Below the pieces are notes generated by a model. That model made no database searches, had not been told where the DNA came from, and saw only the letters and a list, made by a program, of their open reading frames with translations. Position numbers and translations under genes: made by a program. A stretch of DNA of 64,000 nt, taken from JACMQX01 sp040385105. Its GTDB lineage: Bacteria; Pseudomonadota; Gammaproteobacteria; Burkholderiales; Burkholderiaceae_C. This document shows positions 7,946-16,547 of the stretch, in pieces (within the stretch, counting starts at the first letter, position 1; every line of letters begins with the position of its first letter). The DNA is taken from positions 1-64,000 of the forward strand of contig JAZKHY010000025.1 of the NCBI GenBank assembly GCA_040385105.1, read 5' to 3'.

Positions 7946-9112
7946 CTAACGTTTGAGGCCCAGCAGCTCCCGCGCGATCACCCAGCGGTGGATCTCGTTG
8001 GGCCCTTCATAAATGCGCCCGAGCCGCGCCAGGTTGGCCATGGCCTGCAGGGGGAACTCCATGGTCACGCCCATGCCGCCAAAAAGCTGGATGGCGTTGT
8101 CGATCACGTCCCAGGCCATTTCGGTGGCCGCCACCTTGATCATCGAAACCTGGGCGCGGGCCTCGTCGCCGCTGTCGATGCGCGCTGCCGCCTCGTAGAT
8201 CATCAGCCGGCAACCATGGATGCGGATGGCCGCGTCGGCCACCCAGTTCTGGATGGTCTGGCGTTCGGCCAGCGGCACGCCGAAAGTGCGCCGCTGCGGC
8301 GCGTACTCCAGCATCATGTCCAGCGCGCGCTGGGCGCGCCCCACGTTCCATGCAGCGATCTGCACCCGGCGGCTCGAAAGGCGCGACTGCATCGGGCCGA
8401 AGCCAAACCCTTCCTTGCCCAGGATCTGCGAATGCGGCACGCGCACATCGTCCAGCCGTATCTCGTAAGTGGACGCGCCGGCAATCATCGGGATGCGCCG
8501 CTCCACCACGAAGCCAGGAGTCCCCTTGTCCACGATGAAGGCGGAGATGCCGCCCTTGGCGCCTTTGGACTTGTCGGTTACCGCCATCACAATGGTCCAG
8601 TCGGCCTTGTCGGCGCGGCTGATCCAGATCTTGCGGCCGTTGATGACCCAGTCATCGCCGTCCCGAACCGCGCGGGTGATGAGCGCGGAGGGGTCGGTTC
8701 CGGCCCCGGGCTCGGAGATGGCCATGGCCGAATGCGTCTCGCCCCGCGCGTAGGGTGCCAGGTACTTTGCGCGCTGCGCATCGTTGGCAGCGCGCAGCAG
8801 CATGATCAGGTTGGGCGAGTCGGGCGCAAGCTCATAAGGCATGATGGTGCGGCCAAACTCCTCGTTCACGCCCACCATCGCGGTGACAGGCAGGTCGTGG
8901 CCGCCCAGTTCGTGCGGCGCGTCCAGGCCCCACAGGCCCAGGTCCTTGGACCGCGCGTCCAGCCGGGCGCGGTCTTCATCTGGCACGGTGAGCTGGCCCG
9001 TCGCGGCCTCGCGCGCGAGCGCGGCGGGCTCCAGCGGGATCAGCTCCTCGCGCACGAAGCGCGCGACCATGTCCTTGAGCATCTGGTGCTCTTCGTCAAG
9101 CTGGAAGTTCAT
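7946..9112 (-). CDS. Acyl-CoA dehydrogenase
   Basis: A 388-residue flavin-dependent acyl-CoA dehydrogenase. The start at 9112 (MNFQLDEEHQMLKDMVARF) is supported by family alignment and by AAGGA upstream; the reading frame stays open far beyond it by chance. FAD/acyl-CoA-site segments are MAISEPGAGTDPS and WVINGRKIWIS. The likely catalytic base is Glu369 in the C-terminal YEGPNE. It oxidises acyl-CoA to 2-enoyl-CoA and passes electrons to ETF, whose beta subunit starts at the left edge of the window. It is the first gene of the AtuA-type operon and divergent from the CoA-transferase. Confidence 0.92.
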   Translation of the reverse strand: MNFQLDEEHQMLKDMVARFVREELIPLEPAALAREAATGQLTVPDEDRARLDARSKDLGLWGLDAPHELGGHDLPVTAMVGVNEEFGRTIMPYELAPDSPNLIMLLRAANDAQRAKYLAPYARGETHSAMAISEPGAGTDPSALITRAVRDGDDWVINGRKIWISRADKADWTIVMAVTDKSKGAKGGISAFIVDKGTPGFVVERRIPMIAGASTYEIRLDDVRVPHSQILGKEGFGFGPMQSRLSSRRVQIAAWNVGRAQRALDMMLEYAPQRRTFGVPLAERQTIQNWVADAAIRIHGCRLMIYEAAARIDSGDEARAQVSMIKVAATEMAWDVIDNAIQLFGGMGVTMEFPLQAMANLARLGRIYEGPNEIHRWVIARELLGLKR

Positions 9113-9172
9113 CGCCGTTTCCTTTGTTTCACGGTTCCGCGCAGCGTGGCCGTTCGTCGTGCCTGCATCGAT

Positions 9173-9260
9173 TCTGCGGCCGGCCGCAGATGCGCAACAA
9201 GTGCCATGAAGCGGTTCCGGCCTGCAAAATTGGCCGGTACCTGTTTTACCTGTCGGAACA
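9173..9260. promoter_or_regulatory. Divergent promoter region with perfect 18-bp palindrome and CGGAACA site
   Basis: The 243-bp gap between the divergent acyl-CoA dehydrogenase and CoA-transferase genes contains no gene. It has a perfect 18-bp palindrome at 9173-9190 centred on GGCCGGCC. Next is an inverted repeat GGTTCCGGCC (9213-9222) / GGCCGGTACC (9232-9241) with one mismatch. A CGGAACA at 9254-9260 matches the half-site in the IclR promoter region at 208-214. These are candidate sites for the tandem IclR regulators; binding has not been shown. Confidence 0.4.
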
Positions 9261-9355
9261 CGGCACCAGGGGCTTCCGGCCCCAGGCATCCGGCCCGATG
9301 ATGACAGGGTGTACGCAGATGCTGCGTGGCCATCCGACCTACCGAGTACCCTTTC

Positions 9356-10591
9356 ATGACAACCACTTCCACTCCTGCTGCTCCCGCCGCCACTGCCGCA
9401 AAGGGCCCCCTGCACGGCGTCCGCATCCTGGACCTGACCACCGTCGTGCTCGGCCCCTATGCCACGCAGATCCTGGGCGACTACGGCGCCGACGTGATCA
9501 AGGTGGAGGCGCTGGACGGCGACCTGATGCGCGCCAACGGCGTGTCGCGCAACCCCGGCATGAGCTCCATCTTCCAGTCGATCAACCGCAACAAGCGCTC
9601 GGTCGCCGTGGACCTGAAGAACCCCGAAGGCCGAAAGCTGTTTCTGAAGCTGGCAGCCGGCGTGGATGTGGTGGTGCACAACATGCGCATTGCCGCCATC
9701 GAGCGCCTGGGCCTGGGCTACGAGGCGGTGCGCGCCGTCAACCCGCAGGTGCTGTACTGCGCCGCCACCGGCTTTGGCCAGGACGGCCCGCACCATGCCA
9801 AGCCCTGCTTTGACGACATCACGCAGGCCGCGAGCGGCCTGGCCAGCCTGGTGCGCCGCGAGACCGGCACGGCCGGCTATGTGCCGGCCCTGATAGCCGA
9901 CAAGACAGCCGGCCTGGCCCTTGTGAATGCGTTGCTGGCCGCACTGTTCCACCGCGAGCGCAGCGGCCAGGGCCAGTATGTGGAAGTGCCGATGTTCGAG
10001 ACGCTGGTGGCCTTCAACCTGGCCGAGCACATGGGCGGCATGGCCTTCGAGCCGCAGCTGGGGCCAGCGGGTTACGGCCGCATCATTGGCGGACGCAAGC
10101 CGGTGCCCACGACCGACGGCTACGCCGCCATCCTGCCCTACAGCCCGGCCCAGTGGGACAAGCTGTTCCGCCGCATCGGGCGCGAGGACATCATCGCCAA
10201 ATACGACTTCAGCGACCGCTACAAGCTCAATGCCACAGTGCGACAGCTGTATGCCGAGCTGCACGCCATCGGCCCCAGCCGCAGCACCGGCGAATGGATG
10301 GCCATCTGCGAGGAGCTCGACCTGCCGTCCACGCCGGTGTATGAGCTGGAAGACCTGCCCGAACACCCGCACCTGAAGGCCGTCGGCCTGTTCCAGGAAG
10401 CCGATCAGCCGGGCGAGGGCCGGGTCCGCTACATGCGGCCGCCCGCCAGGTTTGAAGGCTCGCCCGCCGGCGTTCGCATGCTGGCGCCGCACCTGGCGCA
10501 GGACACGGCCGAGGTGCTCGGTGAATTCGGCTACTCGGCCGCAGACATTGCCGCACTGGAAGCGGGCGGAGCTGTGTCGGTGCGCCGCTGA
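9356..10591 (+). CDS. CoA transferase, CaiB/BaiF (class III) family
   Basis: A 411-residue class III CoA-transferase. The ATG at 9356 is preferred because the protein then starts just before the conserved LHGVRILDLTTVVLGPYATQ segment; in-frame sequence before it shows no resemblance. The motif CFDDITQAASGL carries the likely catalytic aspartate (Asp153). GADVIKVE and the central segments all fit formyl-CoA/carnitine-type transferases that move CoA from a donor thioester to a carboxylic acid. It is divergent from the acyl-CoA dehydrogenase operon, which lacks its own CoA ligase. It probably activates that operon's substrate (inference). An MFS gene follows 6 nt later. Confidence 0.9.
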   Translation: MTTTSTPAAPAATAAKGPLHGVRILDLTTVVLGPYATQILGDYGADVIKVEALDGDLMRANGVSRNPGMSSIFQSINRNKRSVAVDLKNPEGRKLFLKLAAGVDVVVHNMRIAAIERLGLGYEAVRAVNPQVLYCAATGFGQDGPHHAKPCFDDITQAASGLASLVRRETGTAGYVPALIADKTAGLALVNALLAALFHRERSGQGQYVEVPMFETLVAFNLAEHMGGMAFEPQLGPAGYGRIIGGRKPVPTTDGYAAILPYSPAQWDKLFRRIGREDIIAKYDFSDRYKLNATVRQLYAELHAIGPSRSTGEWMAICEELDLPSTPVYELEDLPEHPHLKAVGLFQEADQPGEGRVRYMRPPARFEGSPAGVRMLAPHLAQDTAEVLGEFGYSAADIAALEAGGAVSVRR

Positions 10592-10597
10592 GACCGC

Positions 10598-11797
10598 TTG
10601 GCCACCGACCGACCACCACCCCCTTTCTGGCTGCTGACGCTTGTCACCGTAGGCGGCACCATCGGCATGCACATGTTCGTGCCTGCCTTGCCGGATGCGG
10701 CGCGTTCGCTGGCCGCCAGCGCGGGCGACATGCAGATGGCCATCAGCATCTACATCATCGGCCTGGCCGTGGGGCAACTGGTCTATGGCCCGATGGCCGA
10801 TGCGCTCGGGCGGCGCCCGGTGCTGATGTCAGGGCTGTGCGTGTACATCGCCGGCGGCCTTGCAGTGGCCACATCCAGCAGCGTCGATGTCATGCTGGCC
10901 GGACGGCTGGTGCAGGCACTGGGCGGCGGCGCCGGCGTGGCGCTGGGCCGCACGATCCTGCGCGACACGTCTGCGGGCGATACCGCCGTCGCCCGCCTGG
11001 CAACACTCAACATGCTGATCGTGCTGGGGCCTGTGTTCGCGCCGATGGCGGGAGGCCTGGTCACCGAAGCCTGGGGCTGGCGGGCGATTTTCATTCTGCT
11101 GTCCGGCGCGGGCTGCGTCACGCTGCTGCTGGCCTGGAGGCTGCTGCCCGAGACCTGCGTCCCGAGCCGCCACTTCGGTGCCGGCAAGCTGCTGGACGAC
11201 TACCGCCTGTTGCTGGGTTCGCCGCGGTTCACCGGCTACGCGCTGGGCGCCGGGCTGGCGATCTTCTCGGTCTATGCATTCCTGTCTGCCGCGCCCTTCA
11301 TTTTTGTGGATGACCTGAACGAGCCGCTGCGCAGGGTGGGCTTGTACTCGGGGCTGATCGTGGTGGGCACGGGCCTGGGCAATGCGCTCACCGTGCGGCT
11401 GGTGCGGCGGCTGCCGGGCCGGCAGTTGCTGGTCACCGGGGCCATCCTCAGCTTCCTGGCTGCGTCGGTGCTGCTGGGTGTCGTGCTGGCCGGCCGCCTG
11501 ACCACGCCCGTCGTGCTGGGCGGCATGCTGGCTTTCACCCTGGGCAGCGGCCTGATCAACCCTGTGGCCATGAGCAGGGCCATGAGTTTCGAGCCCCGGC
11601 TGGCCGGTTCTGCGGCAGGGCTGTTCGGCTTCCTCCAGCTGGTCGTGGGCGCCATCTGCACCAGCCTCTCGGCGCTGGGGCCGCACCGCGCCCTGTCCGC
11701 CATGGCTGTGATGGTCGGCGCAACGGCACTGGCCGGCCTGTGCTTTGGTGTCGCGGTACGGGACGAGCAAAGAAGCCCGCCGCCATCGCGCGCGTAG
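10598..11797 (+). CDS. MFS transporter, Bcr/CflA-type
   Basis: A 399-residue membrane protein with about 12 hydrophobic segments and the MFS motif A YGPMADALGRRPVL after the second segment. The overall pattern (GRTILRDTSAGD, VTEAWGWRAIF) resembles the Bcr/CflA drug-resistance subgroup, which exports small molecules by proton antiport. The frame opens with TTG at 10598, 6 nt after the CoA-transferase stop. The first ATG in frame would cut into the first membrane segment, so TTG is accepted. Coupling to the CoA-transferase suggests export or uptake of a pathway compound, but the substrate is unknown. It ends 14 nt from a convergent stop. Confidence 0.82.
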   Translation: MATDRPPPPFWLLTLVTVGGTIGMHMFVPALPDAARSLAASAGDMQMAISIYIIGLAVGQLVYGPMADALGRRPVLMSGLCVYIAGGLAVATSSSVDVMLAGRLVQALGGGAGVALGRTILRDTSAGDTAVARLATLNMLIVLGPVFAPMAGGLVTEAWGWRAIFILLSGAGCVTLLLAWRLLPETCVPSRHFGAGKLLDDYRLLLGSPRFTGYALGAGLAIFSVYAFLSAAPFIFVDDLNEPLRRVGLYSGLIVVGTGLGNALTVRLVRRLPGRQLLVTGAILSFLAASVLLGVVLAGRLTTPVVLGGMLAFTLGSGLINPVAMSRAMSFEPRLAGSAAGLFGFLQLVVGAICTSLSALGPHRALSAMAVMVGATALAGLCFGVAVRDEQRSPPPSRA

Positions 11798-11811
11798 ATC
11801 ACCGCCCGGCT

Positions 11812-13062
11812 TCAGCCAGCCGCGGCCTGCTCCAGCGCTTTACGATGGGCCGGATCGGCAATGGCAAGCATGCGTACAACGCGCTGCCTGAGCGTGAGGC
11901 CGCGCAGGTCGGCCACGCCATGCTCGGTGACGATCACGCAGGCATCGCTGCGGGGCACGGTGGCCGGGCCCGACAGCGCATGCACGATGCGGCTGCGCCC
12001 CCGCGCGGTGGAGGGCAACACGATGATCGGGATGCCGCCTGAGCTCGATGAGGCGCCGCGCACAAAGTCCAGCGCGCCGCCGACGGCGCCCACATAGTGG
12101 CCGCCTGCAATTTCGGAATTGATCTGGCCGGTAAGGTCCACCTCGATGGCACCGTTGATGGCAACGAAGCGGTCAATCCTCGCCAGCGTGGCGGCGGCAT
12201 GGGTGTATTCGACCGGCCGCATCTCCAGCCCGGCATTGCGGTGGACGAAGCGGCGCAGCCTTTCACCGCCCTGCACCATCGAGCAGACAATAATGCCCGG
12301 GTCGATTGTCTTGCGGCTGTTGGTCAGCGCGCCCGCCTCGGCCAGCAGCACCGTCCCGTCACCCAGGTTTCCGGTATGCATGCCCAGGTCCCGGTGGCGG
12401 GTCAGCGCACCCAGCACCACATCCGGCAGGATGCCGATGCCGGTCTGCAATGTGGCCCCATCCGGAATCATGCCTGCGGCATGGCGGGCGATGGCTTCTT
12501 CCACCGGGCTCGCAACATGCGGCGCCGGCGCCGGCTGCCGGTCCGTTGTCTTCACCAGCAGGTCAATCTGGCCAGCATCCAGGTAAGGCCCGCCATTCGT
12601 CCAGGGCAGGGTGTCATCCACCTCCGCGATCACCGTGCGGGCGGAAGCCAGCGCAGCGACGATGTAGTCGCGGCACATGCCCATGCTGTAGCGGCCCTGC
12701 CCGTCAGGTGCCGGCAACTGCAGGAAGACGACGTCCATGCGCAGCGACCCGTCGCGCATGCGCCTGGCCATCTCCGAGTAATGGATCGGGATGATGTCCA
12801 TGGCGCCGGCCTTCACCAGCCTGCGGTTGGAGCCTGCGGCGCAGTAACCAAAAAATTCGAGGTGGTCGGCATGCTCCGGCGTCAGCACCTCATCCAGATC
12901 GTGGCCAATGCCCAGGAAGACGCGGGCATGGCCTATCTGCCTGCGCTGCCTCACCAGTGCCTTGATGAGCGACAGGGGCTGTGCGTGGGCCTGGCCCCAG
13001 ATCACCGTGTCGCCGGGCCTGATATGGGGCAGAAGGTCGATGCCCGCGGATGCTTCAGTCAT
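11812..13062 (-). CDS. Acetyl-CoA hydrolase/transferase (class I CoA-transferase) family, active-site Glu replaced by Gly
   Basis: A 416-residue protein of the acetyl-CoA hydrolase/4-hydroxybutyrate CoA-transferase family and last gene of the long catabolic operon. It has LQTGIGILPDVVLGAL and a C-terminal half with SGGIPIIVLPS and VTEHGVADLRG. In well-studied members the catalytic Glu lies in a motif like H(S/T)EMxSDG; the matching stretch here is HTGNLGDG, with Gly231 in its place. The enzyme is therefore either inactive as a transferase or works without the glutamyl-CoA intermediate. The start is uncertain: ATG at 13062 or GTG at 13092, neither with a good ribosome-binding site. Confidence 0.82.
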   Translation of the reverse strand: MTEASAGIDLLPHIRPGDTVIWGQAHAQPLSLIKALVRQRRQIGHARVFLGIGHDLDEVLTPEHADHLEFFGYCAAGSNRRLVKAGAMDIIPIHYSEMARRMRDGSLRMDVVFLQLPAPDGQGRYSMGMCRDYIVAALASARTVIAEVDDTLPWTNGGPYLDAGQIDLLVKTTDRQPAPAPHVASPVEEAIARHAAGMIPDGATLQTGIGILPDVVLGALTRHRDLGMHTGNLGDGTVLLAEAGALTNSRKTIDPGIIVCSMVQGGERLRRFVHRNAGLEMRPVEYTHAAATLARIDRFVAINGAIEVDLTGQINSEIAGGHYVGAVGGALDFVRGASSSSGGIPIIVLPSTARGRSRIVHALSGPATVPRSDACVIVTEHGVADLRGLTLRQRVVRMLAIADPAHRKALEQAAAG

Positions 13063-13116
13063 TGGCAACAGGTTGCGAAAGGCCAGGCGCACCCGTCAAA
13101 GCGCGGCCTGTCCCCT

Positions 13117-14085
13117 TCAATTACCCTTGGAGAGCTGCGCGATGCGCTTCCACTTGACCGCTTCCTTCGGCACTTGCGTACGGAAGTCCTTGTGCTCGGC
13201 GATGTCCAGGAACATCACCTGCTTGGTGGTGAACTCCTTGAACTCGGGCGCCCGGGCCAGCTGCACGACTTCTGCCGACAGCTTGTCCACAATCGCCTGC
13301 GGCGTGCCGGTGGGAGCCCACAGGCCGATCCATGAAGAGATCTCGAAGCCGGGGACACCCGCCTCGGCAACCGTCGGGACTTCCGGAATCTCGGGCCAGC
13401 GCTCATTGCTGGTGACGGCCAGCGCGCGCAGCTTGCCCGACTTGACCAGCGGAAGGACGGCCGAGCTGTTGCAGGTGAAGTCCACCTGGCCGCCGGCCGT
13501 GTCGGTCACGGCGGGGCCGTTACCTTTGTACGGGATATGCTTGGCCGTCGTTTTGGTCATGTCGTTGAGCAACACGGTGCACAGGTGCGCGGTGCTGCCC
13601 GCGCCGCCGGAGGCATAGGTCACTTCGCCCGGCTTGGCCTTCATCGCGGCCATCAGATCGGCCAGGGTCTTGTGCGGGGACGTCGCGGGCACCACGAATG
13701 CGAGCGCGGCGCCATTGACCTTGGCCACCGGGATGAAGTCCTTGAGCGGGTCGAACTGCACCGGCGTTTCGGAAATCCAGGGGATCGCCAGCAGGTTCAC
13801 GCCAATGACCATCAGGGTGTAGCCGTCCGCAGGCGCCTTGGCCGCCATTTCAATGCCCAGCAAACCACCCACGCCGGCACGGTTGTCCACCGTGATGGTG
13901 GTGTTCAGTTTCTTGGCCAGCGGGTCGGCAAAGTAGCGCGCCGTCGCGTCCACGATGGTGCCAGCCGACGCCGCCACGATCAGCTTGATGGGCTTGGACG
14001 GGTAAGGCTGCGCCATGGCCGGCGTGAGCGCTGCGGCCAGCACGAGAGCAACACAGCTTGCGAGAAGTTTTTTGCGGATGTTCAT
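13117..14085 (-). CDS. Bug-family tripartite tricarboxylate transporter substrate-binding protein (TctC)
   Basis: A 322-residue periplasmic binding protein. A Sec signal peptide (basic start MNIRKKLL, hydrophobic core, cleavage after about residue 23, PAMA-Q) is followed by the Bug signature YPSKPIKLIVAASAGTIVDA. The family binds organic acids such as citrate, or aromatic acids and amino acids. AGGAG lies upstream of the ATG at 14085. No TctA/TctB membrane subunits are nearby, as is usual for the many orphan Bug genes of Burkholderiales. Its place in an operon with catabolic enzymes suggests it binds a pathway substrate or intermediate (inference). Confidence 0.92.
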   Translation of the reverse strand: MNIRKKLLASCVALVLAAALTPAMAQPYPSKPIKLIVAASAGTIVDATARYFADPLAKKLNTTITVDNRAGVGGLLGIEMAAKAPADGYTLMVIGVNLLAIPWISETPVQFDPLKDFIPVAKVNGAALAFVVPATSPHKTLADLMAAMKAKPGEVTYASGGAGSTAHLCTVLLNDMTKTTAKHIPYKGNGPAVTDTAGGQVDFTCNSSAVLPLVKSGKLRALAVTSNERWPEIPEVPTVAEAGVPGFEISSWIGLWAPTGTPQAIVDKLSAEVVQLARAPEFKEFTTKQVMFLDIAEHKDFRTQVPKEAVKWKRIAQLSKGN

Positions 14086-14101
14086 GGTTATCTCCTGTTT
14101 T

Positions 14102-15613
14102 CTAAAAACGAACCAGCACTGATTTGGTCTGGGTATAGGCCTCAATGGATTCGGCGCCAAACTCGCGGCCAACGCCCGACTGCTTGTAGCCGCCGAAGGC
14201 CATGACCGGGTCGGCCTCGCCATAGGTGTTGATCCACACGCGGCCGGAACTCAGGCGCTTCGCCACGGTGTGCGCGCGGGAAATATCGCGGGTCCAGACG
14301 GCGGCTGCGAGGCCGTACTGCGTCTGGTTGGCCTTGAGAACGGCATCGTTCTCATCCTTGAACTTGATGATGGACAGCACCGGGCCGAAGATTTCTTCCT
14401 GCGCCACCTTCATGGTGTTGCCGACGTCGCTGAAGACGGTGGGCTCGATGAAATGGCCGACGGAGCCTACACGCCGCCCGCCCGTGCGCAGGACTGCTCC
14501 TGCCTCCTTGCCGGCCTCAACGTAACCGAGCACCCGCTCAAGCTGCTTCGCCGAGACCAGCGGGCCGAGCTTGGTATCCGCCGCGAACGGGGAGCCAACC
14601 TTGTGTCCAGCCGCCAGCGTCGCAATGCGTTCCGCTACTTCGTCGTGCAGGCTCTCATGAACGAACAGGCGCGTGCCCGCGGAACAGACCTGGCCGGAGT
14701 TGCCGCAAAAGCTTTTCACTGCGGCTGCCACAGCCTTGTCCAGGTCGGCATCGGGAAAGATGATGTTCGGGGACTTGCCGCCAAGCTCCAGCGTGACCTT
14801 CTTCAGGTTGCCGATGGACGCCTGCAATATCTGTTTGCCCACAGCGGTCGAACCGGTGAATGCAATCTTGTCGATGCCCGCATGCGCGGCGATGGCAGCG
14901 CCGGCCGTCACGCCAAACCCCGGCAGGACATTCACCACGCCAGGGGGCAAGCCGGTTTCCTGGATGAGTTCGGCCAGCCGCAACGTGGACAGCGGCGCCT
15001 GCTCGGCCGGCTTGAGGATGACGGTGTTGCCGCAGGCCAGCGCATTCGATATCTTGATGGCCGCCATCATGAGCGGTACGTTCCATGCGGTGATCTGCCC
15101 GCAGACGCCCATTGGCTCGCGAAGGGTGAAGTTGAATGCGGACGGGTCGGTTGGATTGGTCGCGCCAAAAATCTTGGAGGGCCAGCCGGCGTAATAGCGG
15201 AACACCTCGCCTGCCGCGGCTACGTTCGCATGGGCGTACCAGAGCGGCATGCCGTTGTCCAGCGACTCCAGTGCGGCGAGTTCCTGGGCATGGCTGTCGA
15301 TGGCTTCGGCAATCTTCAGCAGCGCGCGGGTGCGGGCATGCGGCGTGATGCCGGACCATGAGGCAGCCTCGAAGGCCGTTCTTGCGGCAAGCACTGCCGC
15401 ATCAACGTCAAGGCTGTCGGCCTCTGCAATGCGGGTCAGCAATCCTTCGGTGGACGGGTTGAACGACTCAAAGGTCTTGCCCGACTTTGCTGCAGCCCAC
15501 TCGCCGCCGATCAGCAGCTTCTTCGGCCCGGACGCCAGCCATGCCAGTGCGAGGGCATGGCCTTCGTTGACAGGCGCATCGCCCTGCACGGCCTGGAGCT
15601 CATGGGTTGGCAT
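14102..15613 (-). CDS. NAD(P)-dependent aldehyde dehydrogenase
   Basis: A 503-residue aldehyde dehydrogenase. It has the cofactor-site loop FTGSTAVGK (about 252-260), the general base Glu276 in LELGGKSP, and the nucleophile Cys310 in GNSGQVCSAGTR. EEIFGPVLS occurs in the C-terminal part. It oxidises an aldehyde to a carboxylic acid. The first 14 nt overlap the end of the upstream dehydrogenase gene, showing tight translational coupling, and the Bug gene follows after 16 nt. It resembles broad-specificity betaine/phenylacetaldehyde-type enzymes; the true substrate is unknown. Confidence 0.93.
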   Translation of the reverse strand: MPTHELQAVQGDAPVNEGHALALAWLASGPKKLLIGGEWAAAKSGKTFESFNPSTEGLLTRIAEADSLDVDAAVLAARTAFEAASWSGITPHARTRALLKIAEAIDSHAQELAALESLDNGMPLWYAHANVAAAGEVFRYYAGWPSKIFGATNPTDPSAFNFTLREPMGVCGQITAWNVPLMMAAIKISNALACGNTVILKPAEQAPLSTLRLAELIQETGLPPGVVNVLPGFGVTAGAAIAAHAGIDKIAFTGSTAVGKQILQASIGNLKKVTLELGGKSPNIIFPDADLDKAVAAAVKSFCGNSGQVCSAGTRLFVHESLHDEVAERIATLAAGHKVGSPFAADTKLGPLVSAKQLERVLGYVEAGKEAGAVLRTGGRRVGSVGHFIEPTVFSDVGNTMKVAQEEIFGPVLSIIKFKDENDAVLKANQTQYGLAAAVWTRDISRAHTVAKRLSSGRVWINTYGEADPVMAFGGYKQSGVGREFGAESIEAYTQTKSVLVRF

Positions 15614-16520
15614 GGACAGTCTCCAGGGTCACGCCTTCCGGCACCACATGCGTGCCGGACATGCGGTCGAACACCAGGGCAGCCGTGTCCACCTGTGCGT
15701 CAAACCCGTTCTCGTTCATGCACATCTGGTAGAGCTCCCGCACCTGGTTGCCCAGGAACATCGGAACGCCCGAATCGCCGCCGAGCTTGCAGGCAAGCCG
15801 GACATCCTTGAGCATCAGGCCGAGCGTGAAACCGACATGCAGCTTGCCCTTGATGACATTCGGCTCCAGGAACTTCTGCACGTACTGCGACCGGCCGCCA
15901 CCGGCCAGCAGGATGTCGCAGGCTGTCTGCGGGTCGATGCCGTTCTTGCAGGCCAGCGCCAGACCTTCAAAGGCCAGCAGCCGGTACGAGGCCGACATCA
16001 TGTTGTTGACCAGCTTGATGACCTGGCCTGCGCCCACCTCGCCCGCATGGAAGATGTTGGGGCTGATGGCGCCCAGCAGGGGCTGCACCCGCGCGAACTG
16101 GTCAGCGGCGGCACCCACCATGATCGCGATGGTGCCGGCTTCCGCGCCCTTGGCCCCGCCGCTGACGGGCGCATCGATGAGCGTGGCACCGAGCTTTGAA
16201 ACTTCTGCGGCCATGGCGCGCGTCACGGTCGGATCGCCCGTGGTCTGGTCCACGATGAGCGCGCCCTGCCTGAGGCTGCCGGCCAGCCCGCTGGCGCCGA
16301 AGATGGCCTGCCGCACATGCTCCGACGTTGGCAGGCAAAGGAAGATCACGTCGCACAGCGACGCGAGTTCGGCCGGTGTGCTGCAGACGGCGGCGCCCTT
16401 TTCGCGCATGCGCTCCACCGCAGGCGCATTCAGGTCATGCACATGCAGGGTGTGGCTGAGCTGGAGCCGCGCCGCCAGGGCGCCACCCATGTTGCCGAGA
16501 CCGAGATATCCGATGTTCAT
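15600..16520 (-). CDS. NAD(P)-dependent beta-hydroxyacid dehydrogenase (3-hydroxyisobutyrate dehydrogenase family)
   Basis: A 306-residue member of the beta-hydroxyacid dehydrogenase family, which includes 3-hydroxyisobutyrate dehydrogenase and tartronate-semialdehyde reductase. The N-terminal Rossmann motif is GYLGLGNMGGALAARL. The substrate-binding segment is DAPVSGGAKGAEAGT, and the conserved Lys lies in GAGQVIKLVNNM. It interconverts a beta-hydroxyacid and the matching semialdehyde. The neighbouring aldehyde dehydrogenase overlaps it by 14 nt and could oxidise its product. It lies 27 nt after the carboxymuconolactone-decarboxylase-like gene in the same operon. Confidence 0.9.
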   Translation of the reverse strand: MNIGYLGLGNMGGALAARLQLSHTLHVHDLNAPAVERMREKGAAVCSTPAELASLCDVIFLCLPTSEHVRQAIFGASGLAGSLRQGALIVDQTTGDPTVTRAMAAEVSKLGATLIDAPVSGGAKGAEAGTIAIMVGAAADQFARVQPLLGAISPNIFHAGEVGAGQVIKLVNNMMSASYRLLAFEGLALACKNGIDPQTACDILLAGGGRSQYVQKFLEPNVIKGKLHVGFTLGLMLKDVRLACKLGGDSGVPMFLGNQVRELYQMCMNENGFDAQVDTAALVFDRMSGTHVVPEGVTLETVHANP

Positions 16521-16547
16521 TGGCCGTGACCCCGTTGTGTGTCGAAA

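Noticed and set aside
9113..10777. Open extension of the acyl-CoA dehydrogenase frame far upstream of 9112
   Set aside because: The extension covers the divergent promoter and the CoA-transferase gene, has no family resemblance, and the ATG at 9112 has a good ribosome-binding site and the standard N-terminus.
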